Positions 1 through 13,300 are shown, counted from the stretch's first letter. The stretch is 64,000 nucleotides of DNA from Apostichopus japonicus (GCF_037975245.1 NC_092582.1:7951001-8015000), one strand, 5' to 3'. The notes: generated by a model from the letters alone, not told the origin. Made by a program: numbers and translations.

Positions 1-2558
1 CTTGTAAACAACATAACTCCCGCAAAAAGTAATCCATCGTATGGAAGGTAGGGCTGGTTAAAATAGTCGTCTAGTCGTGTCAGGGGTCACCCATCTTTAC
101 AATGTGTGATGTCATAGTGCCAGTGGCAAAGGAGGCACGGGCAATCCCCACTTCCGATCTTCAGTCGGGGGAAATGGTTCCGACGGAGACGAAAAGGACC
201 ACTACCACGGGTGTGACCTCCCCCCTCTCGCTTTTGCACCATTTTACGTATATTTTGTGTCTGTGGAAGGATCTCCCAACCCCCTACATATGAGACAGTT
301 TCAATGACACCGGGACAACCCCCCCCCCCTCACCTCAGTTTCATTTTAAAATTCTTCACTTGCCTCTGGCACTCCCATACATTTTCAGATCCCTGCCTTA
401 ATCAGTCGGGGAAACTTTGAATTTGATTGTTTATTTGCACAAACTTCCGTTTAGAGCTACTAACAAAAACTATAAATTACAGTCTAAATATGCCCCAGAA
501 TGCATAATTTGTCTTCTATATGTTTTTTATTCTGGGGGAGAAGCCCTGCACAATTCCCCCATACATGCTTATATTACCATCGACAGTAACCCCTTCTTTG
601 TAAAACACGACAGTTAAACCCACCTTTGTAAAAAAAAAAAAAAAACACTGCATTCACATCTGGCCATCCCATAAGGGTTCATCTCCGTACCTAAATCAGT
701 CCGGGGAATTTGGGAGTTTATTATTATTCATTAGCACAATCCTGAGCTACATCTAGAGACCTATAAAGTTCTGCCTCAGTAGGCACCAATTTGACGTTTA
801 AAAATTTATTATTTTGGAGTGGACTCCCACCCCCCCCCCCCCGACAATCAGCTACGTACAGTGATCCAAGTTTTTCCTCCCCCTTCTCCTCCTTTAACAA
901 ATCCTTTATTCTCCTCTGGGTCTGCCTCAAAATTTCAGCCTCATGCCTTAATCAGTCGCTCCCCAACCCCCTCCCTCAGATTTTTGAAATCAGGTACACG
1001 CCACTGCTTAGTGGAATAATTTGGTTATGTTAATAATTTCTATATCTTAGCACCAACATTGCTAGACCTACCTCGCTCAGAGAAAAAAAAAACTTAATGT
1101 TAACGTTTAGTTAGAGATTTATGTCAAAATGAGGAAAGCTATCCCTTTAGTAAACGTGCTGTTAATCTGCATGAAAACCTTCTTTAACCATGCATAGAAT
1201 ATGATATAGTTTCAAGGAAACATCAGTCCGGGTGGAGTGTGGCAGGGGAAGGCCGGATGAGGGTTGGTGGGTGGGGGGGGGCGGACCATAGAATATGATA
1301 TAGTTTCAAGGAAACATCAGTCCGGGTGGAGTGTGGCAGGGGAGGGCCGGATGAGGGTTGGTGGGGGGGCGGACTTGTTTGTTAGTAGTGTCTCTTTGAC
1401 CTAAATTATCGACGATCCATTGTTGTGTGTTAGATTCCCCTTTAACTATATAGCTGCAAGGTGTTTCCACAAGTTTGTGTCATCTTCATTGTTGATACTA
1501 TACAATACAAGTCGTTATATCTCCCGGTCTTTATTGTTCCAGATTTGGAAGTTTGCCCTAAATTGTCTCAAGTTCACGTCTTTAAATCATTATTGCATAA
1601 GCATTGCATACTATATATAATAACAATATAGTGTATACTGCAGCAGTAGTGATCCATATATGCTTTTCTGCTGATCCGTTTTGCTGTACATCAGCTAGCC
1701 CTGCAGCCCTGCGCTGATTACCATTGTGAACATCTAGTTTAATGACATTGTCACTGCATGGTACGCTAAACAAAAGAGAAAATATTGTCATGGAAAGACA
1801 AACACAAAACTACAATAGAACGGGCACAAAGAGATTGATCGTAGTGACAATGCACTTTTCCAATTGTCTATATATGGTCATCATCACTGATTAAGACGTC
1901 AATATGATATATCAAGTGCAATATACTAACGGTGTGTTTTATACAGACATTCGTGTACAAAACTTTCAAAGGGACCGTCTTGGAAATACACACCAAAAAA
2001 ATGCTAGAATGGATACAAAGTTTCCAATTCTTACAACGAGATTTGGAAAACGGTGTCATAATATTGTATATTCATAATTATGGTCACGATATTTTAAGGT
2101 GTCTTGGCAGTTGCGAACTAGCCTGATGAGTGTGTGTGTGTGTGTGGGCGGGGTGGGGTGGGGGTGGGGGTTGGAGGTGGAGGGGAAGAGAGCCCCGGGA
2201 TAATTAGTTTTGTAGGTGCGCAACTAAAATATCCTATAGAAATGACATAGAAAATCAAATAATTTAGATTGATAAGTCGAAATTCTTAAATCAAATTCAA
2301 GTTAATTTCGAGATATAATGTCGTACATTTTGACTCATGCTTCCTTGAGTAAAACTTACACTTATATTACCCCCCCCCTCCCTCCCACCCCCTCCCAACC
2401 CCCAACCCCCCACAAAATGGCAGGATGTCAAAATTGGTAATGACCGGTAAGATATTAACACGAAATTTACAGCCATTTACGAAGCATTTACCTTCACTAA
2501 TTCGTCTTATATTAATTTGTCTAATTGAGCATTACTCAATTAATGTAGAGAGTTAGTA

Positions 2559-2595
<37 letters not shown>

Positions 2596-2800
2596 GGTTT
2601 CTTGTAGGCCCTATTGACATAGACGTTCGGGACCGTCACAATATGGGGGAGGGGCAACCTCCCCCCCCCCCCCCGCCTCGTACACCTATGGATATTGAGA
2701 TATCATACCCCGGTAATGATCATGCATGCCCTAACTAAATATATTATAAACACTATCAAATGTCGGATCATATGAAATAAATATGTTCTATATTCCACAG
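1..2800. other. Low-complexity region without a recognised gene
   Basis: The stretch is AT-rich and broken by poly-C/G runs (near 320, 830, 2370, 2660), a TA microsatellite near 2563-2591 and a TG run near 2131. Open frames are short and resemble no family I know. I looked for the first three exons of the Rac-like gene that follows (P-loop GKT, switch I, DTAGQ) and found none on the + strand. Confidence 0.5.
1193..1374. repeat. 94-bp tandem duplication
   Basis: A unit beginning CATAGAATATGATATAG at 1193 recurs at 1287 with near identity, including the internal CATCAGTCCGGGTGGAG and GGCCGGATGAGGGTTGG stretches. The copies differ mainly in the length of the G run. The high similarity suggests a recent local duplication. 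Confidence 0.85.
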
Positions 2801-3654
2801 AGTGTGTTGTTACTATGTTTCTCACTGACGTCAAGATCATCCTACCAAAATATCAAAGAAAAATGGTACCCTGAGATACGACACCACTGTCCAAATACAC
2901 CTATCATCCTAGTAGGAACCAAACAGGACCTAAGGGGTGACGAAAAAGGAAACTGTGAACAACAGAGGAAGTCTGATAGCGAATCAGCAGTGATAACACA
3001 TTCACAGGTTTGGTTTGTATAGTTATCTATCTTTCTATCTATCTTTCATTAAATGTTATAAATTTATGATTGTAATCCCTTTCATATACCACTACTCCCT
3101 ACCGCAAGGTCTCTTCCTACCTATACATCTCATCATGTTTCAAACATGGGAAAGGAAAGTTCTCCAAAACTGATAGTTACATATAGCAGGAGTGGCGGAG
3201 GAAGTTTCCATTCGTGGGATGGGGGAGGGAAGCTGGCCGACTTCAAGGGCGCCGGTAAATGTCACTTTAATTTGATGGGGGAAAAACTAGAGTTACCTCA
3301 AAACTTTCAGACAAAATGGAATGGTCCCTCTGTGCATTCCATACCACAGATTCCAGATTTTTGGAGTGGGGGGGGGGGGGGGGTTCCTCTTGAGCTGCCA
3401 ACGATTATGCGCTCCCTATAAGTACCAGCAGTATCAGTGAAAACATCCACATTTCCGAGTCTCATGATGGTTGTTTATCTAATTTCTTTTCTTCTCCTCT
3501 TTAATAGGGATTGCGTTTGCAAAAGAAGGTTAAAGCTGTTAAGTATGTTGAATGTTCCGCCCTGACACAAGAAGGATTGAAAGTCACCCTACACGAAGCA
3601 ATACGGGCTGCCTTATGTAAATCTAACAATACACATAAATGCAGCATAATGTGA
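2801..3654 (+). CDS. Rac-like small GTPase copy 1, exons 4-5 only (partial, divergent)
   Basis: Two exons are visible: 2801-3007 (69 codons, after TTCCACAG, before GTTTGG) and 3508-3654 (48 codons plus TGA, after TTTAATAG). The first encodes the Rho-family beta-4 to insert-helix segment with [16 protein letters not shown] and the guanine-specificity motif GTKQDLRG. The second carries ECSALTQEG, an EAIRAAL helix and a CaaX box CSIM. Exon 4 is three codons longer than in copies 2-6, with an acidic/polar insert region. The GTKxD Asp and SAL motif are intact. Exons 1-3 (P-loop, switches) are not in the upstream 2.8 kb, so the gene is either cut by the window edge with a long intron or is a 5'-truncated pseudogene. 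The tail lacks the RRRR stretch of the other copies. I am sure of the family, not of function. Confidence 0.8.
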
Positions 3655-4600
3655 GCATGCTCATTAATCCACTCGGGTTTAGTCTGATTTTTACTCTTAT
3701 GCCAAAGAAAGAAGAGAAGAAATAACTGAATGATGAAATAAGAAACTCAAGCAACGTGCACGCGAGAGGATGGAAAACGTTACTACAAGCAGTCTATATA
3801 CCTTCAGATTTAATCCGTATTAATTATATCGGAGACAATGCAGTCTGCAGAGAAGGTTCACAAACAATGGAGCGCGACTCACAAGTGGGTCGCAAAACTT
3901 GTATTGGTATTTATTCCCACGCCCATGTATCTGCAGTTTTCTGAGCTTGCTGTCGTCCAGAGTTCAATCTAATTTTCATACATTCTGAGCATCCGACGAT
4001 TTTGAGGGTGGGATCTGTTGATGGGTCGTGGCTCAATCCTCGTAGAAGTTCCTGGGTGATGGGCTTAACAGTTAGCTTGTGGATCGCTTGTCTAATGACT
4101 AGGCACATCAAAGTGCTAGAAGAAGGGCTAGATTTGACTGTACAATGCCGCAGAGATATCGTGCTAATAATTTATACATAGGCATATGTTTAGTTAACCT
4201 GGTCCAGTAATTGAGGCTTAATTTCAATTTCTGGTGGCGAGGCAAGGAAAGGAGTCGCTGATTTATTCTCGATTCATGAATGATTGATTAATTTAGCTAT
4301 TATAACTTACAGAGGTATGGAGCTGTTCACTATCTGATATACAGAACGAGACTGAAGACGTTACTGAAAAAGTTTGCACACATCGCTATCATATGTTAAC
4401 TTTCCACCAATCAGCGCTTTTTAACACTTGATTTACATATATCCAAGGACGATAACCAATCATATGAGTCTCATATATAGTTGTAGGATATCGGTCAAAA
4501 GTGAACAATCACCTATTCATAACTTGTTCGTCTTGCTTGTTTTTACGTGCTTTATATAGACACTATAGTGTGTGGCTATAGTCTTTTGTTTTTTACAAGA
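3655..4600. other. Intergenic, nothing recognised
   Basis: Downstream of copy 1 I see only short open frames without family resemblance and no clear repeat structure. A 3' UTR of copy 1 must begin here. Confidence 0.4.
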
Positions 4601-5289
4601 TTTTTTTTCCATCTCATTTATTCACGATAGACATATAAATATAAATGTTATATATGAAGCATTCTGGTATATACAATATGTCCTTAACTTCATTCAAATA
4701 AAAAGTGACAATTTGTAAAAGCAATACACAGCTTATCATGCGATATTTTACGGAATATCTTCGAATTTTTAAGTTTTTTTTCCACTTGCAGAATGAACCT
4801 ATATTTATTTAAAAAATCATTCAATATTTTTTTTTTACTAAAAATGTACTGCTTCAAGTGAAAAATATGAAAATGGTTTGGGTTGCTTAAAAGAAGTTTA
4901 TAGCCAAAGAAAATATCCAGTTTGGTAAAAACAAATTGCGCTCCAAAAATACTTTGTTCTACATCCAATATAAAATTAGAAGTTATACCACAATTCCAAA
5001 AAAGGTGTTCATTAGTTTCCTCATGACAGAAAATACATCTAGCGTTCTCATTAATATTCGTTTCACATGGTAGGTAATTTTTTCCTAATATACGGTGGAG
5101 AAAACGAATCTGAAAATTGCGAATCTTACTCTCATTACATGATCAAAAAAGGAATACGGAAAATGGTCTGCCACTTGTAAATCATTGAACTCAAAATAAA
5201 TATTCCATTTATCAATAGTGTAATGCAAAGTCAATTTGTTTTTGTCTGTGTATCGTGTTTACCATTCTAAGTATTTGGCCGGATTCCTT

Positions 5290-5899
5290 TATTGTCAAAC
5301 TACACCATGCTGAATGCCAAGGTGCGGTTACGGTCGGCCGAACTCTCTATATAACGAGCAGTTTGACGGTGGCGCTAGTCCTCTTTCCCGTGACGCAGCC
5401 TCTCAGATCTTCGACTGCCGCTGTTTGAGTTATTCCTTCTTGCCATAACATATGAACCTGTCTGGATGTTTATCTTATAACAACCCCTTTCCGTTTCCTG
5501 TAATTCTGCCCAGCACCGACGTCGTTATCGTAATTAATCAGAATTAACAACCTGCTTACCTGAACTTTTATAAATACTTACCTGTGGAAAACGCATTAAC
5601 CAGTCATGTACCAAGCGGCCGGACCAACCCCTACAGCACCGGACCCTACCAAAAGGAGGTACCTCTGCGCGCGTTGACTTAAGTTCTAAGCACCGGTACG
5701 TTATAAAGGACAGTATTATATTCCATTGTACATATAACCATGGAGGTAAACTACCCTTTCTTCTACTTTATCGTCTGCCGATTCCTTTCCCACTCCGAAC
5801 ACAAAAACCTAAAATAACTATATACCTGTATCTGACTTCGTATCAATAACGACAGCGGGTACATATAGAGCCTTTATTAAAGTCCTATAGATATAACGT
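5290..5899. other. Unclassified insert inside the L1-like remnant
   Basis: This segment separates the two halves of the L1-like remnant. It is GC-richer than its surroundings and holds a TATA-like CTATATAACG near 5348. It could be a solo LTR (a TGTCAAAC start near 5295), but I could not confirm matching ends or a target duplication. Confidence 0.25.
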
Positions 5900-6182
5900 A
5901 GGCGCGTAGCGAGGAATTTGCAAAAGGGAGGGGCGAAGCCAGTAGGCAAACTATCTAGCGCCACCATAAGTTGGCGCGAAGCGTACCCATAAGTTGGCGC
6001 GAAGCGTACAAGAATATTTTGGCGGAAAATGCCTCCCAGATCGCTGGAAATGACACTACCCAGGCCTTGTAAGTTGCATCTAAGCATTTTCTATTTTGAA
6101 ATTACTAGGGATATCATAAAAAAATATGCTCAAGGGGGCGCCCCCCCCCCCCCCTTCGCACCCCCGCTTGGATACGCGCCTG
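5900..6182. mobile_element. Non-autonomous inverted-repeat element, AGGCGCGTAGC family
   Basis: It starts AGGCGCGTAGCGAGG and ends GGATACGCGCCTG, giving short inverted termini. A poly-C run lies near one end. A conserved module (GTTGGCGCGAAGCGTAC, GATCGCTGGAAATGAC) lies about 55 bp from the left end, and part of it is tandemly duplicated (5966-6010). The same family recurs at 26885-27119 and 50451-50695. No target duplication is evident and no transposase is encoded. Confidence 0.65.
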
Positions 6183-6989
6183 AGTGGAGCTTGTTGTATA
6201 ATGTCATAATTATCAATTAAATCATTATTTACCACAGCTATATTATCTTTCCAATGTCTAGGTATAGCTAATATAATACCTTGATATAAAGTGAATAGAA
6301 ATACATCAAGAGAAAATTTCTGCCTAAACTGTTTTAATGAAAGGAGACAATTATTGCTGTCCAACTAATGCCCACCCTCACCACGCCCTTTTGATACATA
6401 CAATTATAGAAAATAATGTTATCATTTATCTTGATGGATGAATTATTCCAAATAATTTTCATTTAGAAATTCCCAATAGGGTTCTTGTATAAGAATAACA
6501 AGACCAGGCCCTGCAAACATAAAAAATAAATTAGCAGTTTTAATATCATTACTGTGAAAATTGCAATTAAATAAACAATTATTTCCATACTTCTTTAAAT
6601 AAAAAATATATAAAAAAACAATTTCCAGTCCGCTGTAGTACCGTCGGTATACCTTTTAATCCAGGTGCATTTGAGACGGACTAATAAAGGATTTAATATG
6701 TGAGCCTTTAAGCCCCCATTCTCAATAGAACCAATTAAAGTGTTACGGGCTAAGATAGGCTCGTTTGTCCAGCTTCTAGTCATTGCTGGAGGTAAGTTAT
6801 GCCAGACGAGAGGGGCCGGTGAGATTGGTGGGTGGGGCTTCAGGGAAAAGTTTGAATAAAGATGTCTGTTTCATTGTAATATGTACTTGGAAAATGAAAA
6901 AACTTAAGAAAATACCAGTAAATAAAGGCAGAGTGACATGCGTTATTTCCCGGGCGTGACCTGGCTCAATAATAATTATAATAATAAAA

Positions 6990-7005
6990 ATGATGATGAT
7001 GATAT

Positions 7006-7075
<70 letters not shown>

Positions 7076-7117
7076 GGTAATGATGATAATTATGGTGGCG
7101 GTCATGGTGGATGGTGG

Positions 7118-7150
<33 letters not shown>

Positions 7151-7171
7151 CGACGACGATGACGATGATGG
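6990..7171. repeat. GAT/GGT trinucleotide microsatellite
   Basis: Long runs of GAT interrupted by GGT and GAC units. Open frames reading as poly-Asp, poly-Met or poly-Ile here are artefacts of the repeat. Confidence 0.95.
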
Positions 7172-7189
7172 CTTAAAGTGTCTGTAATA

Positions 7190-7629
7190 AGTTTTCCGTT
7201 TTCTTGTACATTTTTTTTTTAATTGTGTCCCATCACAGCGTGCCTAAGAAATTATTGGTACGATGAAGATTCTAACACATGCATGAAAGGATCTTTCGTA
7301 TCGTATGCATGAATTGCGGTGTACTGGCCAATAACTTGGACTATTGTACCTGCCATACGTTCATAATCGGTGACCAATGCGATTGCTGAAAGTAAAAGAG
7401 AAAAAGAAAACAGTTCGCCAATTGTCTCATGATTTTGAAAGAGGAAATGCGTTATTTAGTCGAAAATATGTATGTATGGAGTCAACTCCATATGTAACAA
7501 ATTGTAATATTTAACAAACTTTGTTTAACAAACATATTTGTATTGGCATAAAAACATAACATAACAAACATAATTAACAAACATTTAACACATAGTATTC
7601 ATACTTGCTGTAATTAATTTATCTAATTA

Positions 7630-7678
<49 letters not shown>

Positions 7679-7736
7679 TGTATGTATGTATGTATGTATG
7701 TATGTATGTATGTATGTATGTATGTATGTATGTATG

Positions 7737-7767
<31 letters not shown>

Positions 7768-9129
7768 ATATTATAATAATAACTATATATTAAATTCTGG
7801 AATGTCAGTATTTTATATAGTCATAATTCATTACAATTTGTTTATTCACTTCAAGTATCATTTGTCGTGTACAATATATTTCTTTTACCCCCTGGCCACA
7901 GAAACATGCAACAAAATATGTATATGTATATATATTAGCACCATTTTTGAGCGAACTTTGTCACGGAACTTTGGAACATTGCCAGTTTGACTTGGGTTTG
8001 ATTGATAATGCGGAAGTGTGAGTGCAGAGTTGTTTGGAAGAAATATTCTATAAATAAGCATTGGGTTAGACCAAACAACCTTTGTATTTATGTTGTGAAA
8101 TCAAATCAAATAAATACAATCATTCGCATTCTTAGAACTTTGTCCTGATCATAATTGGCTAACCTTCAGACGTCTCATTGTATCAGACTAGTTTAGATTA
8201 GTTCACTTTTATTCAGGGATTTACCTAGAGAGGTTTCTGTTCCTTTTGTCCTATGAGGAAGTGGTTTATGTCAATTGCAACAACTTGGGCTACTACCAAC
8301 GAGTCCCTTCGTTTCGCAATAAGTAACGTTACCTCCCGCAGAATAACACTTGTAGCTGAAGACTATAACAAGACAATAATAAGTCAAGGAAATAAATGTC
8401 AAAAAAAAAAAAAAAACCCGAACAGGTCACCGGTATTCCAGGCTCCAATCGATGTGGTAGAAATTCATTATATTGATGGTCTCTGACAGTTGCAGTGTTC
8501 AAATATATAAACAAGCATTTTACTGCCACACTCTGAGTCAGCCTCCCGGATAGGCTACTGCTCTGAGTAAAGCAGGTTTTGAACTGTTCCGATCACGGTA
8601 GAGTTGCAATGAAATTAATGCAAGACTTATCCATCCTCCGCCCAAGACCTTTGGTTTACCCCACTCAATAGTAACTTACATATAAATTGCCAAATTGATA
8701 CGTGTCCGTCCGTTGTCTAAAGAAATAGTTTGGCTCTAAAAAGACTCATGCGTGCAGTGCGGCTGCCTAAACGATTTTGTCGGACCAAAAATAAGTGACG
8801 TTTTGAGAAGGGATATCATTGAAAGAACTCAAAGTTCAAGCCGCCCACGTTAAAATTTTGAGATTTACATGGTGATACCCCTCCCCCTTCCTTTTAGAGG
8901 CTTAACGAGAGGGGTGGTCAGTGGGTATATATGGCTACTGCATGTCCAGTGAAATATGGAATGACTTTTATCCTCATTTTCATCATAACCTTAAGGGAAA
9001 AGTAAAGGGATTCATAAATGGGACCATGCTCCCTCCAGCTCCCTATTGTCAAAGACGGAAGTCAAGATATACGCCAATGCCTACACATGTTTTTGGCACG
9101 CTTATGTACAATGACAAACTATGACAAAC
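7190..9129. other. Intergenic, microsatellite-bearing, no gene recognised
   Basis: Apart from the TATG repeat, this region has an A-run near 8401 and short frames with no family resemblance. I see no splice-bounded exon similar to the GTPase array. Confidence 0.4.
7630..7771. repeat. TA / TATG microsatellite
   Basis: A TA run, then about twenty TATG/TGTA units, then TA again. The frame reading as repeated MYVC is a repeat artefact. Confidence 0.95.
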
Positions 9130-9787
9130 TGGCAGTAAGAAATCTGAAATCAATTGCACAAAAACTGAGAAATTTACAATAAAAAGAAAAGGAAATGACA
9201 GTTGGAAGAAATGTAAATATGTTGGAAGCTTGCTGGGGACCGAAGAAGACATTAACAGAAGAATTGGTATAACCAACGGTGCTTTCAACACACTGTCAAG
9301 CATTTTTAAAAGCAAAAACATAAGCCGGAAAATTAAGCTTATAGGATCTTTGAGACTTTATTAAAGAGTATTTTTGTACAATTGCGAACTGTGGGGCACA
9401 ACGAAGGATCTTGATCGCAAAATTGACACTTTTCAAAGGAGACTACTTCGAAATATTCTCAACATTAGATGGACCAATAATAATTGGTTATCAAATGATG
9501 AGCTCTACAACGAAACCAACCAAACACCTTGGTCATCGATAGTCGCACATAGAAGATTGAGATTTTTCGGTCATGTAGCAAGACTCCAAGAGGACGCTCC
9601 AGCAAAGGTTGCTTTAAGAGAAGCACTGAGACATACTGCTAAACCAGTTGGAAGGCCCGTGACTACATTGCTTGGGAAAATAAAATCGCAATTCAAGGAC
9701 ATTAATATTAACAATTTCGAAGAAGCAATAAACCTTGCGCAAGATCGTGATACGTGGCGGAGGTTAATCACTGAGCATGTCGGATAG
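9130..9787 (+). mobile_element. Non-LTR retrotransposon C-terminal remnant (RTE/Jockey-like)
   Basis: In one frame the segment reads KYVGSLLGTEEDINRRI (about 9212-9262), then, after one in-frame stop near 9360, an open 137-codon stretch from 9374. That stretch contains LYNCELWG, RRLLRNILNI, RRLRFFGHVARL and KPVGRP, and ends DTWRRLITEHVG then stop. This is the post-thumb C-terminal region found in many invertebrate LINEs. The reverse transcriptase catalytic core (YADD) is absent, so it is 5'-truncated. Confidence 0.75.
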
Positions 9788-10156
9788 ACGAGACTCAACT
9801 TACTTACTACTACTATGTACAATGAGCCAATTTGCACAAAATAACTCAAGAATTCATTCAAATATCTAGCTTAGTCATATTTTTTGTCAGGGGGATATTC
9901 TGACCTATAGTGCAACATATCCGATGGGGGAGGGGGAAGAGGATTGAGATTCCACCATCACACTGGCCTAGCGCAAATATCTATTTCGTTTATTGTTTGC
10001 TCTGATTGTGGCAACTCTGAAGCGTTAAAGCCACATTTGTCCTTCACCTCGCACTACAATGACATGTGTTTGTATACCAATACAGTTGTTCTAGTGTTTA
10101 CTCTGATTTGGAAATTCTAAAGCGGTAAAGCCACAAGTTTCGGGAAGTTCTTCGTT
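9788..10156. other. Left edge of the Rac array unit
   Basis: From about 10035 the sequence becomes similar to the upstream flank of every other copy (ACATGTGTTTGTATACCAA, TTGTTCTAGTGTTT). Before that point I see no gene or repeat. This marks the proximal limit of homology for copy 2. Confidence 0.5.
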
Positions 10157-10164
10157 TATATAGG
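10157..10164 (+). promoter_or_regulatory. TATA-like box of Rac copy 2
   Basis: TATATAGG followed by ACTTGCGAGTG lies 180 bp before the start codon. The same block precedes all six exon-1-bearing copies at 180-227 bp, more conserved than nearby sequence. A core promoter is inferred, not shown. Confidence 0.5.
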
Positions 10165-10336
10165 ACTTGCGAGTGATACATTACACCATATTTATTTTTG
10201 GTCGACTACGTACTGTGTAGATATAAAGTGTGTCGCAAGCTGCGACACATATAAGTAGAGATGGCCTCCCTTTGCCAATTAGACAGTTGTTTGACTTCCT
10301 TCAAATGCAGACGGAACAATACGGAGAGAAAAAAAT

Positions 10337-13300
10337 ATGGAGGGATTACGGTCAATTAAATGTGTTGTAGTTGGTGACGGGTGAGTAGAAAACAGTATAT
10401 CGATACGCCCAGGCGCCTGGGTTGAGCGTGTGAGGACCAATTTTGCGACATAATAGTCTTGGTGTAATATGAAGCAGTAGGCTACAGTAGGCATTATCAT
10501 GATGTTGTTTCTCTTTGAGGTAAATGATGTCAGGATTGAACCGTAGCTTGTGGTGTCTGTAGTTCCAATAATCAATATGGTACTGTATCTTTACGAACTG
10601 TACTGTATAGGTTACCTAAGGTTGAATGCTCTTTGTTTTATGTACAATTAGTTGTTGTGTTGAATTTCAGACTATTGGTATTAAATCATAATTGAATATA
10701 GACATATGAGGTTTTTTTCTCTTCAATTTCCTAAACGTATTGCAGAACTGTTGGGAAGACCTGCTTGCTTATTAGCTATACAACAAATGCCTTCCCAGGA
10801 GAGTACATTCCAACTGTGTAAGTTGCTTTTCTTCTTCCTTTGCTGTTATAACCCCCCCCCCCCCCCCACCTCCTAATGTCCTATATTTATTCAATGTTGA
10901 ATACCTATTGTTCAGTACTGTAGCTTTTTGACCTAACCACTTGTTTTCCTTAGATAATTTTTGTTCTATTAGATGGAATCTTAAGCTCTGGATTGTGAAT
11001 ATAAAAAGAACTTAAAAACTGAACTTGGTTGCCAGCTATTATAATCTTATTCTACAGAATTGTAGGAGCCATTGACTGTAAAGGTGTTCCATTTACTTTC
11101 TGTATTTTGATACTAACCTTGTGTATCTTCACAAGAAATAATTTAGGTACATGTTTTCTGAAACACTTTTTAGGTCTCTAAAGCCTGAAAATAGTGAAAC
11201 TACAAAACTGATAAATGTTGCTGAGCACTGTTGTTATTATAATATTATTATCATAAATTATTCTTTAAAAATGTGTTTTCAATATCCTTAAAATGTCTTC
11301 TTACAATTCAATTTTATCAGATTTGATAGCTACTCTGCCAATGTACTGGTGGATGGAACAGCAGTGAGTTTTGGATTATGGGATACAGCGGGTCAGGAAG
11401 CTTATGATAGGTTAAGGCCATTATCCTATCCAGGAGCAGTGAGTATTTAACTTCAACCTAGTTACTGGTGGTACTCAATTAACATTAATTCACGACATCA
11501 GACAGAAGTTTATCCAGTAAACAGATTGAATGATTGACCAGAATATGACAGGGTATAATTGGATACAAAGAACTGCCTTTATTTGTTCATTTAAGTTAAG
11601 AATTTTTGTTTAAGTAAAAAAAAGGCATATAGGCCTTGCTTATATATCTATATTGAAAAATTGTTGTAATTCTGTGCAAATTGATTATTTTATAATATCA
11701 ACTGAAACAATTTATTAAGAAGAAAGAATTTGTGTTGCAGTTGCTTAAATTTGATAAGTAATGGATGAGAGAGAATAATAAATAATGGATAAGCATTCAA
11801 ACTGTACAATAGGTGTTGAATAAGGTGAGTCCTCAGTTCCAGGACAGACTGCTTTCAGTTAACTAAAGGGTATGACAACAGACTTTCAAGAGCTAGTACC
11901 GATAGGTTTTCCCCATTCTGATGAATCTTTTGGCAAATCAACTCCATCGGTGTGCCAGGAAAGAGAATAATTTCAATCCAACCTCATTCCTTTTTCCCCA
12001 GGATGTGTTTTTGATCTGTTTTTCACTGGCCAGTCCGACTTCCTTCGGAAATGTTCGAGAAATATGGTATCCAGAGATACACCACCACTGCCCTAACGTG
12101 CCAATCGTCTTAGTAGGAACAAAAGTGGACCTCCGGGATCATTTAGACACAAAAATCACTTTGCTTAAAAATAAAGAGTCACCAATCACGTTTGTGCAGG
12201 TGAGTTTTTGTCATTAGACAAGTTATCTATTTCATCGTGATCGCCGTACACTGCAGGCGTGAAACTCGAGAAACACATGCTGTAAGTTACGGTATAGGTA
12301 TACTATATTATATAATTGCTCTACTTCTATGTATTGAGCACTTTTGCAACAGGAAGTGAACATCTGAATCTTTGTTTAATATATGCAGTGTTGTAGCTAT
12401 GCCGGTCAGCGACGGTCGGACTTGGCCAGCACTAACGTTTGCCGACCGGTACTCCAAGTAAAAAATTCAAATAATGACCGGCATTGTATATCTGATCGAC
12501 CAATACAAAATTCAGTAAATAGTGTCACAAAATGACTGTAAAAGAAATCACTCTCACTCAAAATTTATTTGATCTTTGGAAAAATAATATAAATAACGAA
12601 ATCGGAAGGTCACTGCTGTTCGACTATAACTATAAACAAACTGAATATCTCTTCTCAGTACCCGGTCAAACTAACTTAAAGGTAAGGTCCTGTTTTATTC
12701 AACAACACTTTGAGCAGAATAATACACACGACGGAACACATAAAAATTAAAATTTACAACAAGGCCAAGGTTTATTGAATTTTATTAACTATTATTATTT
12801 ACTCAAAAGTCAAAACATATCAATTTGCTGTTGCTATAGAGAGGCACAAAATACCGATAACTATGCAAGTAATGAAATTCTGTACAGTACAGTAAATCAT
12901 TAATATCATAAATCACAAAACAACATATGTCACATATTTAATCTAAACTTATATAAGCCTTATTAAAAATTAAAATATGTTATTGTCTCATCCATAAAGG
13001 TCTGAAGTAGTGGAATGTTTATGCCTCAAATTATGGCCATATAAGTCACCATTTTGCATCTGAGCACTGTGCATAAGGCAAAAATTTTCAAAGAGGACAC
13101 CCCTTCCCCTTATACCCCTCCCCCTGGAGGTGGAAATCACAGGCAACCGTCACTCCAGAGAAATCAACCGCCACCTGCAAAATCCTAGCTACAACTCTGT
13201 ATGTATATATATATATCTACATATATCTACATTTACATATATATACATATAAATATCTTATATATGTACAAACAAAGGAATATCTTTGTGGAGAAGTCGA

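Larger units (their letters stand above)
4601..6790 (-). mobile_element. L1-like non-LTR retrotransposon 3' remnant, interrupted
   Basis: Read on the - strand, 6783-6595 encodes an L1-type motif (ENGGLK, LKCTWIKRYTDG, ADWKLFF). 6364-6185 continues with a IPRHWKDN segment. 5270-4690 resumes with NEHLFWNCG, SNFILDVEQ and FGYKLLLSNP, typical of the C-terminal region of L1-clade ORF2 proteins. The 3' end is marked on the - strand by AATAAA followed by an A8 tail (4601-4608). Frameshifts and stops show it is dead. The middle (about 5280-6182) is other inserted DNA, so some LINE sequence has been lost. Confidence 0.7.

Noticed and set aside
3180-3421. Possible further CAGTGGCGGAG-type element (GAGTGGCGGAGGAAG at 3190)
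   Set aside because: Only one weak end is visible in intron 4 of copy 1 and no partner end or target duplication was found.
6797-7187. Poly-Asp, poly-Met and poly-Ile frames
   Set aside because: Translation of the GAT microsatellite in different frames.
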